Positions 32,538-42,096 are shown, counted from the stretch's first letter. The stretch: DNA of 64,000 nucleotides from Sporomusa malonica (GCF_900176355.1 NZ_FWXI01000026.1:1-64000); one strand, 5' to 3'. A program made the numbers and translations. The notes: generated from the letters alone by a model not told the origin.

Positions 32538-34055
32538 TCATTCCTCCCTGTACATGGCCGTAATGGTTTCAATTAACCCCTTGATGGTATATTCCTCAGC
32601 AATGACATCAGGCTTAATGCCATTATCCAGGCAGGTTTCAGCAGTAATCGGCCCAATACAAGCCACTTTGGCCTTGGCAACAAGCTGAGCGCCGTTTTCA
32701 CCTAAAAGGTTTAATAGATTCGTGACAGTTGATGAACTGGTAAAAGTAACAAGTTCAATTGCACCTTGTTCTAATTTTTCAGCCAGTTCCCGCCCGTCTG
32801 TGTCACCGACAACAGTGCGGTACGCTGGTGCAACAGTAACGTCTGCTCCCAGCTCTGTCAGTTTGACCGGCAGAATATCCCTGGCAACCAAGGCGCGGGG
32901 AATAAGCACTTTCATGCCAGGTTTAACGTACGGCTCCAACACCTCAATAATGCCTTCAGCTCTAAATTCAGCCGGAACAATATCGGCAGTAATGCCATAG
33001 TTTTTCAGCCAATTAGCCGTCTGGGAGCCAATAGCAGCCACCTTGGCGTGAATAGCCCTGGTATCAAGTCCTGCGGCAGCCATACGGCTGAAGAAATGAT
33101 CTACACCGTTAACACTGGTGAAAATCAGCCATTCATATTCTTTAATGTTAGCAATGGCCTCATCAAGCGGCCCATAGCTTTCAGGTGGTACAATCTTGAT
33201 GGCCGGCGCCTCAATACAGTCTGCTCCCAGTTTAGCAAGGCCATCAGTGAGGGCGCTGGCTTGTTCGCGAGCTCTGGTCACCAATACCTTTTTGCCGAAC
33301 ATGAGTTTATTGTCAAACCAGGCCAGTTTATCACGCAGAGTGACAACATGCCCCACAATGAAAATAGCAGGCGGCTTTAAGCCTTTGACGGCAACATCGT
33401 GTGCTGCCTCACCGACAGTGGTCACAAGCACCTCTTGTTCCGGCTTGGTGCCCCAGCGGATGACAGCAGACGGGGTATCAGCGGGGCGGCCATGTTCTAT
33501 CAGTTTACCGGTGATATGGGGCAGGTTTTCTACGCCCATGAGAAACACCAGTGTATCAACAGCAGTGGCCAGCTTATCCCATTTAATAGTCGATTCAGCT
33601 TTAGTAGGATCTTCATGGCCGGTAATGACGGCAAACGAGGTGGCAATGCCCCGGTGAGTGACCGGAATACCCGCATAGGCAGGCACGGAAATGGCCGAAG
33701 TAATGCCTGGCACAACCTCAAAAAGAATGTTATTCTCTAATAATTTAAGCGCTTCTTCACCACCGCGCCCAAACACAAAGGGGTCGCCGCCTTTGAGCCT
33801 GACGACAACTTTATCTTCTTGCGCTTTATCTACAAGCAGTTGGTTGATATCCTCCTGCCGCATGGTATGGTCACTTGAGGCTTTACCAACATAGATAAGT
33901 TCAACATTTGGCCTGGCATGGGCAAGCAGGCGGTCATCGGCCAGCCGGTCGTACACGATAGTATCTGCCTGTTTGATACATTCTATTGCTTTTATACTAA
34001 TCAGCCCGTAGTCACCAGGACCGGCGCCAACTAAGTAGACAATTCCCTGCTTCAT
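32538..34055 (-). CDS. cobA-hemD: fused uroporphyrinogen-III C-methyltransferase / uroporphyrinogen-III synthase
   Basis: The protein has 505 residues and two enzymes. Residues 1 to about 245 are the SAM-dependent uroporphyrinogen III methylase (GIVYLVGAGPGDYGLISIKA, VVRLKGGDPFVFGRGGEE, GIPVTHRG), which makes precorrin-2. Residues about 250-505 are uroporphyrinogen III synthase (VLVTRAREQASALTDGLAKLGA, FTSSSTVTNLL), which closes the tetrapyrrole ring. This fusion is common in Firmicutes. AGGGAGGA precedes the ATG. The product sits at the branch to siroheme and cobalamin. Confidence 0.95.
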   Translation of the reverse strand: MKQGIVYLVGAGPGDYGLISIKAIECIKQADTIVYDRLADDRLLAHARPNVELIYVGKASSDHTMRQEDINQLLVDKAQEDKVVVRLKGGDPFVFGRGGEEALKLLENNILFEVVPGITSAISVPAYAGIPVTHRGIATSFAVITGHEDPTKAESTIKWDKLATAVDTLVFLMGVENLPHITGKLIEHGRPADTPSAVIRWGTKPEQEVLVTTVGEAAHDVAVKGLKPPAIFIVGHVVTLRDKLAWFDNKLMFGKKVLVTRAREQASALTDGLAKLGADCIEAPAIKIVPPESYGPLDEAIANIKEYEWLIFTSVNGVDHFFSRMAAAGLDTRAIHAKVAAIGSQTANWLKNYGITADIVPAEFRAEGIIEVLEPYVKPGMKVLIPRALVARDILPVKLTELGADVTVAPAYRTVVGDTDGRELAEKLEQGAIELVTFTSSSTVTNLLNLLGENGAQLVAKAKVACIGPITAETCLDNGIKPDVIAEEYTIKGLIETITAMYREE

Positions 34056-34086
34056 AGAATCCTCCCTAAAATCACAGTACTTATAT

Positions 34087-34157
34087 GTGTCAAGGGGACG
34101 GTTCTTTTGACACACTCTTCTTTTAACATCGTGTCACGAGAACCGTCCCCTTGACAC
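34087..34157. repeat. REP-like palindrome inside the heme operon
   Basis: GTGTCAAGGGGACGGTTCT (34087-34105) is perfectly inverted at 34139-34157, and each half also contains its own GTGTCA/TGACAC pair. It fills the hemC-cobA/hemD gap. The core GGGGACGGTTCT recurs inverted at 84-95. Such palindromes are scattered in Firmicute genomes and are often tied to IS200-type REP transposases; that link is inference. Confidence 0.7.
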
Positions 34158-34169
34158 GGCATTGCGTCT

Positions 34170-35102
34170 TTATTTAGCCTCAAATAGTTTCGCCAATATC
34201 TCGCGCCCGCCGTGATCCAGCATGCGCACCGCCAGTGTCTGGCCAATTGCCGCAGCTTCTGCCGGACTGCCGACGATGGTATCACGTACAGCTTCTCTGC
34301 CATCAGGCGACATGATTACTGCGTTTAGGCTAAGCTGCCCCTGCTGATTAAGCTGACCGTAAACACCAATGGGAATCTGACAGCCACCCTCGGCTTCAGC
34401 CAAAAAGGCACGTTCAGCCAGTGTAGCCAGACGAGTTGGCTCATGATTTAAAAACTCCAGCATCGCGAGTGTCTCAGCGTCATTTTCTCTCGCTTCAAGG
34501 GCCAATGCCCCCTGCCCTACCGCAGGCAGACAAATATCTTGCGGCAGTACCTGGGTGATGTGCTCATCCCAGCCTAAGCGTTTAAGCCCGGCTACAGCCA
34601 GCATGATGGCGTCAAGGTTTTCAGTTGTCAGCTTTTTCAGTCTGGTATCCAAATTGCCGCGTAAGTCGACAATGGTAAGATCAGGTCTTGCATGTAACAA
34701 TTGGGCTTTGCGCCGGAGGCTTGAGGTGCCTACCTTGGCATTAACCGGCAGATTTGCCAGTGTTTTATATTCAGGGCTGATTAACGCATCCCCTGGGTCA
34801 ACCCGGTCAGTTACAGCTGCCAGAATCAGCCCTTCTGGCAAGTCTGTGGGCATATCTTTCAGACTATGCACAGCCAAGTCGATTTCACTGCTCAGCATAG
34901 CGACTTCCAGTTCCTTGGTAAACAGACCCTTGCCACCAATTTTGGCCAGCGGCACATCGAGGATTCGATCCCCTGTTGTTACCATATTTTTAAGTTCTAT
35001 CACTACTTCCGGGTAGCGCTCACGCAAACAGGCTGCCACATAATTGGCCTGCCATAAAGCAAGCTTACTGCCGCGCGTACCGATGACAAGTTTTTGTTTC
35101 AC
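34170..35102 (-). CDS. hemC: porphobilinogen deaminase (hydroxymethylbilane synthase)
   Basis: HemC (310 residues) polymerises four porphobilinogen units. The dipyrromethane cofactor cysteine is Cys241 in EGGCQIPIG. GTRGSKLALWQ, HSLKDMPT, GTSSLRRKAQL and DLRGNLDTRL are all conserved. The start is GTG at 35102, preceded by TAGGAGAGG, and lies within hemA; the 38-base overlap implies translational coupling. Confidence 0.96.
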   Translation of the reverse strand: MKQKLVIGTRGSKLALWQANYVAACLRERYPEVVIELKNMVTTGDRILDVPLAKIGGKGLFTKELEVAMLSSEIDLAVHSLKDMPTDLPEGLILAAVTDRVDPGDALISPEYKTLANLPVNAKVGTSSLRRKAQLLHARPDLTIVDLRGNLDTRLKKLTTENLDAIMLAVAGLKRLGWDEHITQVLPQDICLPAVGQGALALEARENDAETLAMLEFLNHEPTRLATLAERAFLAEAEGGCQIPIGVYGQLNQQGQLSLNAVIMSPDGREAVRDTIVGSPAEAAAIGQTLAVRMLDHGGREILAKLFEAK

Positions 35103-36414
35103 TTTCTTGTTCCTCTCCTAAAAGGTCTTCCCTCGCCATTTCTAGAGCTATGTCAAGCTTAAACATCTTGCGCATGGCATCCTGGTAGTAGTACTCTTTG
35201 TCAGTACCAGCTGCTTCATTAAGCCTGATAATAGGATCGCGGAGCATTTTCCGTACAATCATTTTTGACATATTTTCAACAATCCGCCGCTCCTCAGCGG
35301 TAATATCTGACAGCTTGGCCATTGCCCGCTTGAGTTCGCGCTGGCGGATGCGCTCGGCCTTGTCGGTCAGCCTGGCCAATGTCGGCCTATATGATAAATA
35401 ACGGAAACGCTCAACTATCCCAGCCATTTCTTCATCAATCAACTTTTCGGCTTCTTTTGCTTCCTGTTCCCGTCCCCGCATATTGGATTCAACAACAGCT
35501 TCCAGATCATCAATATTATATAGCGTTGCGCCAGCTATGGCTCCAACCTCAGGCTCTATATCTCGCGGTACAGCAATATCAATAAAAAATATAGGCCGCC
35601 CCTGCCGCTTAGGCATAAGATGGGCCACATCCCAAGCCTTAATGATGTAGTGCGGCGCACCTGTCGAGGTAATGACTATATCGGCATCAACAGCAGATTT
35701 CATGAAATTCTCGAATGGTACAGCCACCCCGCGAAACTTATCTGCCAAAGAAACTGCCCGCTCGAAATTACGATTAGATACAAACACCGTCTTGACGCCG
35801 CTGGCTACCAGATGCTTGGCTGTCAGTTCACTCATTTCGCCTGCGCCTAGCACTAAGACGTTAGATGTAGACAAATCTCCCAATACCTTTTTCGCCAACT
35901 CAACAGCTGCATAACTGACAGATACGGCGCTATAGGCGATCCGGGTGGTTGTGCGGACTTTTTTGCCGACAGCAATGGCTTTATTAAACAATGTGTTGAG
36001 CACTGTGCTCGTAGTGCCTGCCATCCGAGCCATAGCATACGCGTTTTTAACCTGGCTTAGTATCTGTCCTTCGCCAAGTACCAGTGAATCAAGGCTGGCA
36101 CTTACTCTGAACAAATGCCGAATACATTCCTCTTCCTGGAAATAGAACAGATAATCATAGCTTGTCTCAGCTAACACGCCAGGTGCCATATGATCAAGAA
36201 ACTCTTGCATAACAGGCAGGGCATCATCTGCATCCTCAACAACAGCGTACATTTCTGTCCTGTTACAGGTAGACAAAATAACGCATTCCCGAATATCGTC
36301 ATATTCATGAAGGCACTTAAAGGCTGCTTTGATTTGTTCTTCAGAAAAGGAGAAACATTCCCGGACTTCTACCGGGGCGGTTCTATGATTCAGGCCCAGT
36401 ACAACAAGCTGCAT
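35065..36414 (-). CDS. hemA: glutamyl-tRNA reductase
   Basis: HemA (449 residues) reduces Glu-tRNA(Glu) to glutamate 1-semialdehyde with NADPH, the first committed step of the C5 route. The catalytic Cys50 lies in ILSTCNRTEMY, followed by the NADP-binding domain (NVLVLGAGEMSELTAKHL) and the C-terminal dimerisation helices. The ATG at 36414 follows GAGGAGAG; the upstream extension lies inside sirC. It overlaps sirC by 32 bases and hemC by 38. Confidence 0.95.
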   Translation of the reverse strand: MQLVVLGLNHRTAPVEVRECFSFSEEQIKAAFKCLHEYDDIRECVILSTCNRTEMYAVVEDADDALPVMQEFLDHMAPGVLAETSYDYLFYFQEEECIRHLFRVSASLDSLVLGEGQILSQVKNAYAMARMAGTTSTVLNTLFNKAIAVGKKVRTTTRIAYSAVSVSYAAVELAKKVLGDLSTSNVLVLGAGEMSELTAKHLVASGVKTVFVSNRNFERAVSLADKFRGVAVPFENFMKSAVDADIVITSTGAPHYIIKAWDVAHLMPKRQGRPIFFIDIAVPRDIEPEVGAIAGATLYNIDDLEAVVESNMRGREQEAKEAEKLIDEEMAGIVERFRYLSYRPTLARLTDKAERIRQRELKRAMAKLSDITAEERRIVENMSKMIVRKMLRDPIIRLNEAAGTDKEYYYQDAMRKMFKLDIALEMAREDLLGEEQESETKTCHRYARQ

Positions 36415-37027
36415 GTCGTATTCTCTCCTCTGCTTCGCTAAACTTGCCCTCTTTAAGTAAGTAAAGCGCCTCATGGTCAATGGTTTCCCGCCAAAAACTC
36501 TCCCGCTCTTTGGCTGTTGCCAAGCGGGATTTCATCTCTGGTCTAAGTTTTGCAATAAGAGCCAGATACTGGCCATATTCAGGGCCATACCGTGCGGCAA
36601 TATCTTCTTTAAGCCGTCTGGCTAAGGCTGGGCTGCCGCCGCCTGTTGATACTGTAATCAACAGGTCACCCTGCGCAATATGCGCCGGCACATAGAAATC
36701 AGACAACTCAGGCGCATCAGCGATATTGACTAAGGCACCCGCTGCCCGGGCTTCCACAGCCGCCTGTCGGTTGATATCTGCCTGATTGGTGGCGCAAAAC
36801 ACCAGGAAAAATTTATGTAAATCGCCGGACTGATAGGCACGCGGCACCCACACCAAGCGGCCAGCCTCATGTAGAGCGCTTAACCCTGGTGTCAATTCAG
36901 GGCTAAATACGCTTACCTCAGCGCCTGCTGCAAGCAGTGATGTCGCCTTCCGCTCAGCTACTCCCCCGCCGCCGATGACAGCAGCGCGCCGTCCGGCCAA
37001 TTTAAGATTTATCGGGTATAACTCCAT
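36383..37027 (-). CDS. sirC: precorrin-2 dehydrogenase / sirohydrochlorin ferrochelatase-type protein
   Basis: The protein has 214 residues and an N-terminal Rossmann domain (AAVIGGGGVAERKATSLLAAGA) followed by FCATNQADINRQ and the CysG-like STGGGSPALARRLKEDI. It oxidises precorrin-2 to sirohydrochlorin; whether it also inserts iron, as CysG and Met8p do, is not clear. It probably starts at ATG 37027 with AGGA upstream; a GTG at 37036 is the alternative but is too close to the ribosome binding site. It heads the heme operon. Confidence 0.9.
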   Translation of the reverse strand: MELYPINLKLAGRRAAVIGGGGVAERKATSLLAAGAEVSVFSPELTPGLSALHEAGRLVWVPRAYQSGDLHKFFLVFCATNQADINRQAAVEARAAGALVNIADAPELSDFYVPAHIAQGDLLITVSTGGGSPALARRLKEDIAARYGPEYGQYLALIAKLRPEMKSRLATAKERESFWRETIDHEALYLLKEGKFSEAEERIRHAACCTGPES

Positions 37028-37120
37028 ACATTTCACGTCCTGGATGAGTTATTGTGCCACAAGTATTTTATCATATTTCGCGGGCAAATGGTAATTTTCC
37101 TTTTTATTGCAAATAAAATA

Positions 37121-37158
37121 ATGCTGGGGCCAGGCTTTCCCTATCCCTGGCCCAGCAT
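37121..37158 (-). terminator. terminator after the PBP2 gene
   Basis: ATGCTGGG and CCAGG (37121-37134, one bulged G) pair with CCTGG and CCCAGCAT (37146-37158). T-rich tracts follow in both directions. Confidence 0.65.
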
Positions 37159-37205
37159 CCATTTTTTTATTACTTTATTTATAATATTTCCCACACTATT
37201 TTACC

Positions 37206-39020
37206 TTAATCTGTCCTAGGTGCCGGCGGCAGAGGCTTACTTTGGATACTAAAGTAAGCCTCCAGCACACGGCGGGTGACAGGCGCAGCCGCCATCGACC
37301 CTTCGCCCCCTTCTTCAACAAGAACGGCCACAGCAATTTCGGGGGCTTCAGCCGGAGCATAGCAGGCAAACCAGGAATGGGTGGTTCCCCGCCCAGTCTC
37401 GCCTGAGCCTGATTTACCCGCCACTGTTTTCGGAAACCCCTTAAAAACGGCAGCCCCTGTCCCCTTGGCTGTGACAGCCATCATTCCCTGACGAACAGTG
37501 TCCCACACCTCAGGCCGCAGATAGATAGTCCGCAATACCTCTGGCTGTAGTTTCTCGATAAGGCTGCCATCTGGCGTCAGTACCTTGTCTACAAGCATTG
37601 GCTTGTAGACAATGCCACCGTTGGCAACTGCCATTGTCAGCATAGCCTGCTGCAGGGGGGTGACCAGGTAATAGCCTTGGCCAATAGCAGCAATCAGGGT
37701 TTCGCCAGGATACCAGGACTCACCATAATTAGCCTCTTTCCAGTCGGCAGTGGGCACTATCCCCTTTTCTTCGCCAGCCAATTTTATTCCAGTTTTCTCG
37801 CCAAAACCAAAAGTCAGCGCATACGAGGCTAGGTTATCGGCACCCAGGCGGCGGCCCAATTCATAAAACACTGGGTCACTCGACCATGCCAGGCCGTCGA
37901 TAATTGTTAATTTGCCAAGCCCCTTGGTCTCCCAGCCATAAAAACTCCACCCATTTAATACATATACGCCACGATCATCAAAAATCTCCTGCGGTGTAGT
38001 TAGGTTCATTTCAAGCGCGGCAGCGGCTGTGACAATCTTAAATACCGACGCAGGCGGGTAGGAGTTTTGAAGTGCACGGTTATTCAGCGGATGATTCGAA
38101 TTGGTGATAAGCTGATTCCAATCCTTGCTGGTAATGCCCCCAGCGAAAATATTTGGGTCAAAAGCCGGGGTACTAGCCATCACCAGCACACCACCTGTTT
38201 TAACATCAAGCGCTACCACTGCCCCCCCCTTAGCCGGTTGGCCCATTTTACGGCTGGCTTCCACTTGAACATTTAACGCTTCTTCTGTTGCTTTCTGCAG
38301 GTTGGCGTCAATCGTCAGCACCAGTCCCTTACCGGGGGTGGAAGCGCGTTCACCCAGCGACCGTACATCTTCGCCTACAGCATTTACCTCCAATTGGCGG
38401 CCACCATCTGTACCACGCAGTGCTTCTTCCCACTCGCGCTCCAGCCCGTCTTTGCCGACTAAATCATTGGGATGAACCCCTTGCTTTTTGCGCCTGACAT
38501 ATTCTTCTTCGCTAATGCTGCCGACAAAACCCAGTATATGGGCTGCCAGCTCCTTATAGACATATTGCCTGACAGGAATAGCCTCAATAACCACTCCTGG
38601 CAGATAGTATTGCCGTTCCTCAATCTTGGCTACAGTAGTGGCATCAACATCGCGTTTAATGCGTACTGGCGTGTAAGGATAATCCTCACTGCCCTTTAGT
38701 AATTTATTAATCTCATCAACCGGTACACCAGTAATTACGGCAAGCAATGGCGTAGCCTCTTGCGGATTGGAATACTCGCCAGGAATGATGGATACAGCAA
38801 AACTTGGCCGGTTGGCCACAATGATTGCACCATTTTTATCATAGATGGTGCCACGCGGCGCCTGGGCAGTAATTTGTCTAATGCGATTCTGCTCGGCAAT
38901 TTTCTTATATTGTGCTCCCTGAAAGAGCTGCATCCATACCAGCCTGAGCACCAGCAGGCTAACTATACCGACGACAATGATGGCTAATATCTTAATGCGA
39001 CGGCTTTTCTCGTCCCACAT
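37206..39020 (-). CDS. mrdA: penicillin-binding protein 2 (class B transpeptidase)
   Basis: The protein has 604 residues. One membrane segment (about 9-30) is followed by the PBP dimerisation domain with RGTIYDKNGAIIVANRPSF and a transpeptidase domain with SVFK (the SxxK active serine), SSD (SxN-type motif) and KSGSGETG (KTG-type). The length and motifs fit PBP2/MrdA of the elongation machinery. AGAGGA precedes the ATG at 39020. The next gene upstream encodes an LCP ligase. A sporulation-specific SpoVD-like role is less likely because no PASTA domain is present. Confidence 0.88.
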   Translation of the reverse strand: MWDEKSRRIKILAIIVVGIVSLLVLRLVWMQLFQGAQYKKIAEQNRIRQITAQAPRGTIYDKNGAIIVANRPSFAVSIIPGEYSNPQEATPLLAVITGVPVDEINKLLKGSEDYPYTPVRIKRDVDATTVAKIEERQYYLPGVVIEAIPVRQYVYKELAAHILGFVGSISEEEYVRRKKQGVHPNDLVGKDGLEREWEEALRGTDGGRQLEVNAVGEDVRSLGERASTPGKGLVLTIDANLQKATEEALNVQVEASRKMGQPAKGGAVVALDVKTGGVLVMASTPAFDPNIFAGGITSKDWNQLITNSNHPLNNRALQNSYPPASVFKIVTAAAALEMNLTTPQEIFDDRGVYVLNGWSFYGWETKGLGKLTIIDGLAWSSDPVFYELGRRLGADNLASYALTFGFGEKTGIKLAGEEKGIVPTADWKEANYGESWYPGETLIAAIGQGYYLVTPLQQAMLTMAVANGGIVYKPMLVDKVLTPDGSLIEKLQPEVLRTIYLRPEVWDTVRQGMMAVTAKGTGAAVFKGFPKTVAGKSGSGETGRGTTHSWFACYAPAEAPEIAVAVLVEEGGEGSMAAAPVTRRVLEAYFSIQSKPLPPAPRTD

Positions 39021-39093
39021 ATATTGTCCTCTTTTCTCTAAACAGTAGGAATTTAACATACCTAGTATCCCAAAAATGGGCAAAAAAAATAGC

Positions 39094-39121
39094 TTGGCCT
39101 TCCATAAAAGCGGAAGGCCAA
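39094..39121 (-). terminator. terminator of the LCP gene
   Basis: TTGGCCTTCC (39094-39103) pairs with GGAAGGCCAA (39112-39121). On the minus strand it is followed by CTATTTTTTTT. Confidence 0.85.
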
Positions 39122-39125
39122 ACCA

Positions 39126-40514
39126 TTATTGACTCACGTAATCTTTACCTACTATTACTTTTACCGTATTGGCTCTGCTGTCATCTTGGTTAACCTGCAG
39201 TGCATAACGGAAAGGCAGCCCTGTTAATTTGCTACTGGCTTCAGTGCTATTTGCCACAACCACGGTGTTCTTATTAGCAGTACTAATACCGGCCACACTG
39301 ACCACATCGTAGCCCTGGCTGCGTAGTGCTGCCGCCATTTTATCGCCAGCTTCAGGAACGCCGCTGGCGTTAACTACCTCAAACCGCAGTTTACTGCTAG
39401 CAACCGGCTTGGATTCAGGAGCCTTAGGTTTATCTGTCGTTTTGGGTTTCTCCGGCGCCTTAGGATCAATTACAGTAGTCTTTTTGGCATCCTTGGATTC
39501 GGCAGCCGGTTTCTTGGGGACGTCAATAATTTTCATTTCCTGCGGGATAGATCGCTCATACTGGGTGGCTGTCGTCCGTGCCGAGGCCACAAACTTGTCG
39601 TCTGCAGTCATCCCTTGCGAAAGAGCCACATAGTTCCTCAGTTCAACTATATCAGGCAGCCAATAGCTAATATCTGAAATATAGGCCGGTTTCCCCGGGA
39701 CAGTCTCTGCTTTTAGTCCAGCTTTAGACGCATCGCTTAGGAGTTTGGCCAAGTTCAGCATTTCGGCAGTAGTCATATCTGTCTGAAGGGCTGAGTTGAC
39801 TTCCCGAATGATGCCTGGTATCCTCGGCAAGATAAAGGGGCTAGTCACTTCTTTAAGCATAGCTTTAATAAATTTCTGCTGACGCTCAATCCGGCCTATA
39901 TCCCCTTCTTCGTCCCGGTAGCGTACATATTTAATAGCTGTTCGGCCATCCATCTTTTGTTCACCTGGCTTTAGATCGATTAAAAGGTTATCATATGGGT
40001 CCTCGTAATACATGCGCTTTTCGACATCAATGGTTACGCCGCCAACAGCATCGACAATTTTGTTAAAGGCAGCAAAGTTAATAATGGCATAGTAATCCAT
40101 AGGAATGCCTAATAAATCCTCAACCGAACGCTGCGACAGCTTATATCCACCTTCCGCGTAAGCGTGGTTAATTTTATCCCAGCCGTAACCAGGAATCTTT
40201 ACCCTGGTGTCACGCGGCACTGAGAGCATTGAAACCGCCTTGGTCGAGGTGTCAACAGTAACGACAAACATGGTATCCGAACGGCCGACATCATCGCTGC
40301 GCTCGTCTACCCCCATAACCAGAATATTGACTTTATGCGGCAGCCCTGTAATAGCACCTGCCTTCCTTGCCTTCTCGAATTTACCGCCTGTTGACCAATA
40401 ATATGTGGCGCCAGCCACACTGATGAACAGTAGTAAACAGGTTAGCATAAGCAAAAATCGGTTGCGCCGGTTTTTGCGCTGATCAACAAGCCGTTTTTCG
40501 AGGCGTGATGTCAT
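39126..40514 (-). CDS. LytR-CpsA-Psr (LCP) family cell-wall ligase with LytR_C domain
   Basis: The protein has 462 residues. One membrane anchor (about 19-40) is followed by the LCP domain with DERSDDVGRSDTMFV, SVPRDTRVKIPGYGWDKINHAYAEGG and RYRDEEGDIGRIERQQ, which carry the conserved Arg and Asp residues that bind the polyprenyl pyrophosphate. A Lys/Pro-rich linker (about 325-370) leads to a C-terminal LytR_C domain (about 375-460). LCP enzymes attach anionic or capsular glycopolymers to peptidoglycan. Possible substrates are products of the glycosyltransferases further along, but that is only inference. Confidence 0.92.
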   Translation of the reverse strand: MTSRLEKRLVDQRKNRRNRFLLMLTCLLLFISVAGATYYWSTGGKFEKARKAGAITGLPHKVNILVMGVDERSDDVGRSDTMFVVTVDTSTKAVSMLSVPRDTRVKIPGYGWDKINHAYAEGGYKLSQRSVEDLLGIPMDYYAIINFAAFNKIVDAVGGVTIDVEKRMYYEDPYDNLLIDLKPGEQKMDGRTAIKYVRYRDEEGDIGRIERQQKFIKAMLKEVTSPFILPRIPGIIREVNSALQTDMTTAEMLNLAKLLSDASKAGLKAETVPGKPAYISDISYWLPDIVELRNYVALSQGMTADDKFVASARTTATQYERSIPQEMKIIDVPKKPAAESKDAKKTTVIDPKAPEKPKTTDKPKAPESKPVASSKLRFEVVNASGVPEAGDKMAAALRSQGYDVVSVAGISTANKNTVVVANSTEASSKLTGLPFRYALQVNQDDSRANTVKVIVGKDYVSQ

Positions 40515-40572
40515 GACACAATCACCCTTTCATCGTCTTTTTATCATTTGTTACTACATAATATTACATAAC

Positions 40573-40605
40573 AAGACAAGCCCCCTGTCGCCGGGGGCTT
40601 GTCTT
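40573..40605 (-). terminator. terminator after copZ
   Basis: AAGACAAGCCCCC (40573-40585) pairs with GGGGGCTTGTCTT (40593-40605), 50 bases beyond the copZ stop. Confidence 0.65.
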
Positions 40606-40654
40606 GAAGTATAGCAAATAATCATTTAAACGGTCAAGCATTTTTTGGTGAGGG

Positions 40655-40861
40655 CTATAGAGCCGTAAAGCCTTGTTCCTCTATGGTTTCTTTAATTTGA
40701 GTCAGACCAATCTTAGCCTCGTCGATTTCGATTGTCAGCGTTTTAGCTGCAAGATTTACTTCCGCAGCGGCTACGCCAGACAAAGCGAGTACAGCCTTTT
40801 CTACCGCGTTTTTGCAATGACCGCAGCTCATACCTTCCACTGTTATTATATGTTTTTCCAT
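40655..40861 (-). CDS. copZ: CopZ-like heavy-metal-binding (HMA) chaperone
   Basis: The protein has 68 residues, a single HMA domain with GMSCGHC (Cys13, Cys16), the usual Cu(I) site. It would carry copper to an ATPase, but no copA lies here. The ATG at 40861 follows GGGAGGA; the upstream extension runs into the terminator of the GH18 gene and is not used. Confidence 0.85.
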   Translation of the reverse strand: MEKHIITVEGMSCGHCKNAVEKAVLALSGVAAAEVNLAAKTLTIEIDEAKIGLTQIKETIEEQGFTAL

Positions 40862-40921
40862 ATCTTTGTCCTCCCTGCTGATTTTCTTTTTACTATTATT
40901 CGTGTTATAGGTAAAAAAAAC

Positions 40922-40947
40922 CTGCCGCATGCCGGCGGCATGGGCAG
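40922..40947 (-). terminator. terminator of the GH18 gene
   Basis: CTGCC-CATGCC (40922-40933) pairs with GGCATG-GGCAG (40937-40947). On the minus strand it is followed by GG and eight T. Confidence 0.8.
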
Positions 40948-40968
40948 ATTCCAGTTATTTTGCTATTA

Positions 40969-42096
40969 TTACTGTCCCTTAGGAAACTTCTTATCAATAA
41001 TTCCCCAAATCTCTGGCTGCTCTTGACCAAGCCGCCAGATAGCAATACCAGCAGGATTATATTTAGCCACAATGTCCAGCTTAGCGGCCGTACTTTTATC
41101 ATTTTCAAACCATACTTCATGATTTTTGTACTTAAACCAGGGTGCCTGCGCTTTTTCGTCATAGTTTATTTTGGCACCATTTTTTTCAGCTAGGACAATG
41201 GCATCAACATATTTAATTGTCTCACCTTCTTTGCCAACCCAGTCATAGCCATAGGCACTAATGCCGATAATGACTTTATGGGGACCGCCACTCTGTTCGA
41301 TGGCGTATTTAATATTCTTTTCATACCAGTCTACCGGGGCAATTGCACCAGGTTCTGAGGTCGCCCAGTGCTTATCATAGGTCATAATCTGCAAAAAATC
41401 AGTATTTGGAGCCAGTTTCGGATAGTCATACGCCCCAGATACGTCTTCGGCCACTTCGACCCGCGGAAATACCGAGATAATCACCAGTTTATTAATGGCC
41501 TTCATCTTGGGGTACAATTCTGCCATAAAGGCAGTCAGGTTATCTTTATGTTTAGGCGGCAGCAGTTCAAAGTCAATATTAATGCCGTCATAGCCCTTCT
41601 CCTGCACCATTTTGACAATGCTGTCAGTTACTTTGGTACGTACTGCCGGATCACCAAGCACCATGTCGGTAGCACCGGTTTTATTGGTCACCAGCGGATA
41701 CATTTTAAGACCAAGCTGCCGGGCGGTATCAAAGACCAGCTGGCTATCCTTGGCTTCAAGTGTTCCGTCTTTGGTGGCTTTATACCAGAAAGGACCAACG
41801 GCCGACATGCTCTTGGCATAGGTTTTCATACTGGGGAATGAGCCGGATTGGTCAGGTGTCCCTGGCCAGGGATTTTCGTAGTAACCAATAACCATCCGCG
41901 GCGGCATAGCAACATTGCCTGGTGCGCCTGGAGGAGCATTTTTTGCACCAGGGGCCGTCGGGTCTAGAGGCTTAGGCGCCGGTTTGTTTGTGCCGCAGCC
42001 GCCAGCAAATACGGCAGCTATGACAAAAAGAACAAGGAGAACACTTGCGATCCCTTTACTGTGATGATTAATACGCAAAACTGTCACCCTTTCCAT
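40969..42096 (-). CDS. glycoside hydrolase family 18 lipoprotein
   Basis: The protein has 375 residues. A lipoprotein signal ends at AGGC (Cys34), followed by a Pro-rich linker and a GH18 barrel with the catalytic DGINIDFE (DxxDxDxE type). IMTYDKHW and GISAYGYDW are typical of the spore-germination YaaH/YdhD branch, which cleaves N-acetylglucosaminyl bonds in cortex or cell wall. The start is uncertain: the first ATG (42096) lacks a clear ribosome binding site, whereas a TTG at 42078 has GGAAAGGGTG before it. Confidence 0.85.
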   Translation of the reverse strand: MERVTVLRINHHSKGIASVLLVLFVIAAVFAGGCGTNKPAPKPLDPTAPGAKNAPPGAPGNVAMPPRMVIGYYENPWPGTPDQSGSFPSMKTYAKSMSAVGPFWYKATKDGTLEAKDSQLVFDTARQLGLKMYPLVTNKTGATDMVLGDPAVRTKVTDSIVKMVQEKGYDGINIDFELLPPKHKDNLTAFMAELYPKMKAINKLVIISVFPRVEVAEDVSGAYDYPKLAPNTDFLQIMTYDKHWATSEPGAIAPVDWYEKNIKYAIEQSGGPHKVIIGISAYGYDWVGKEGETIKYVDAIVLAEKNGAKINYDEKAQAPWFKYKNHEVWFENDKSTAAKLDIVAKYNPAGIAIWRLGQEQPEIWGIIDKKFPKGQ

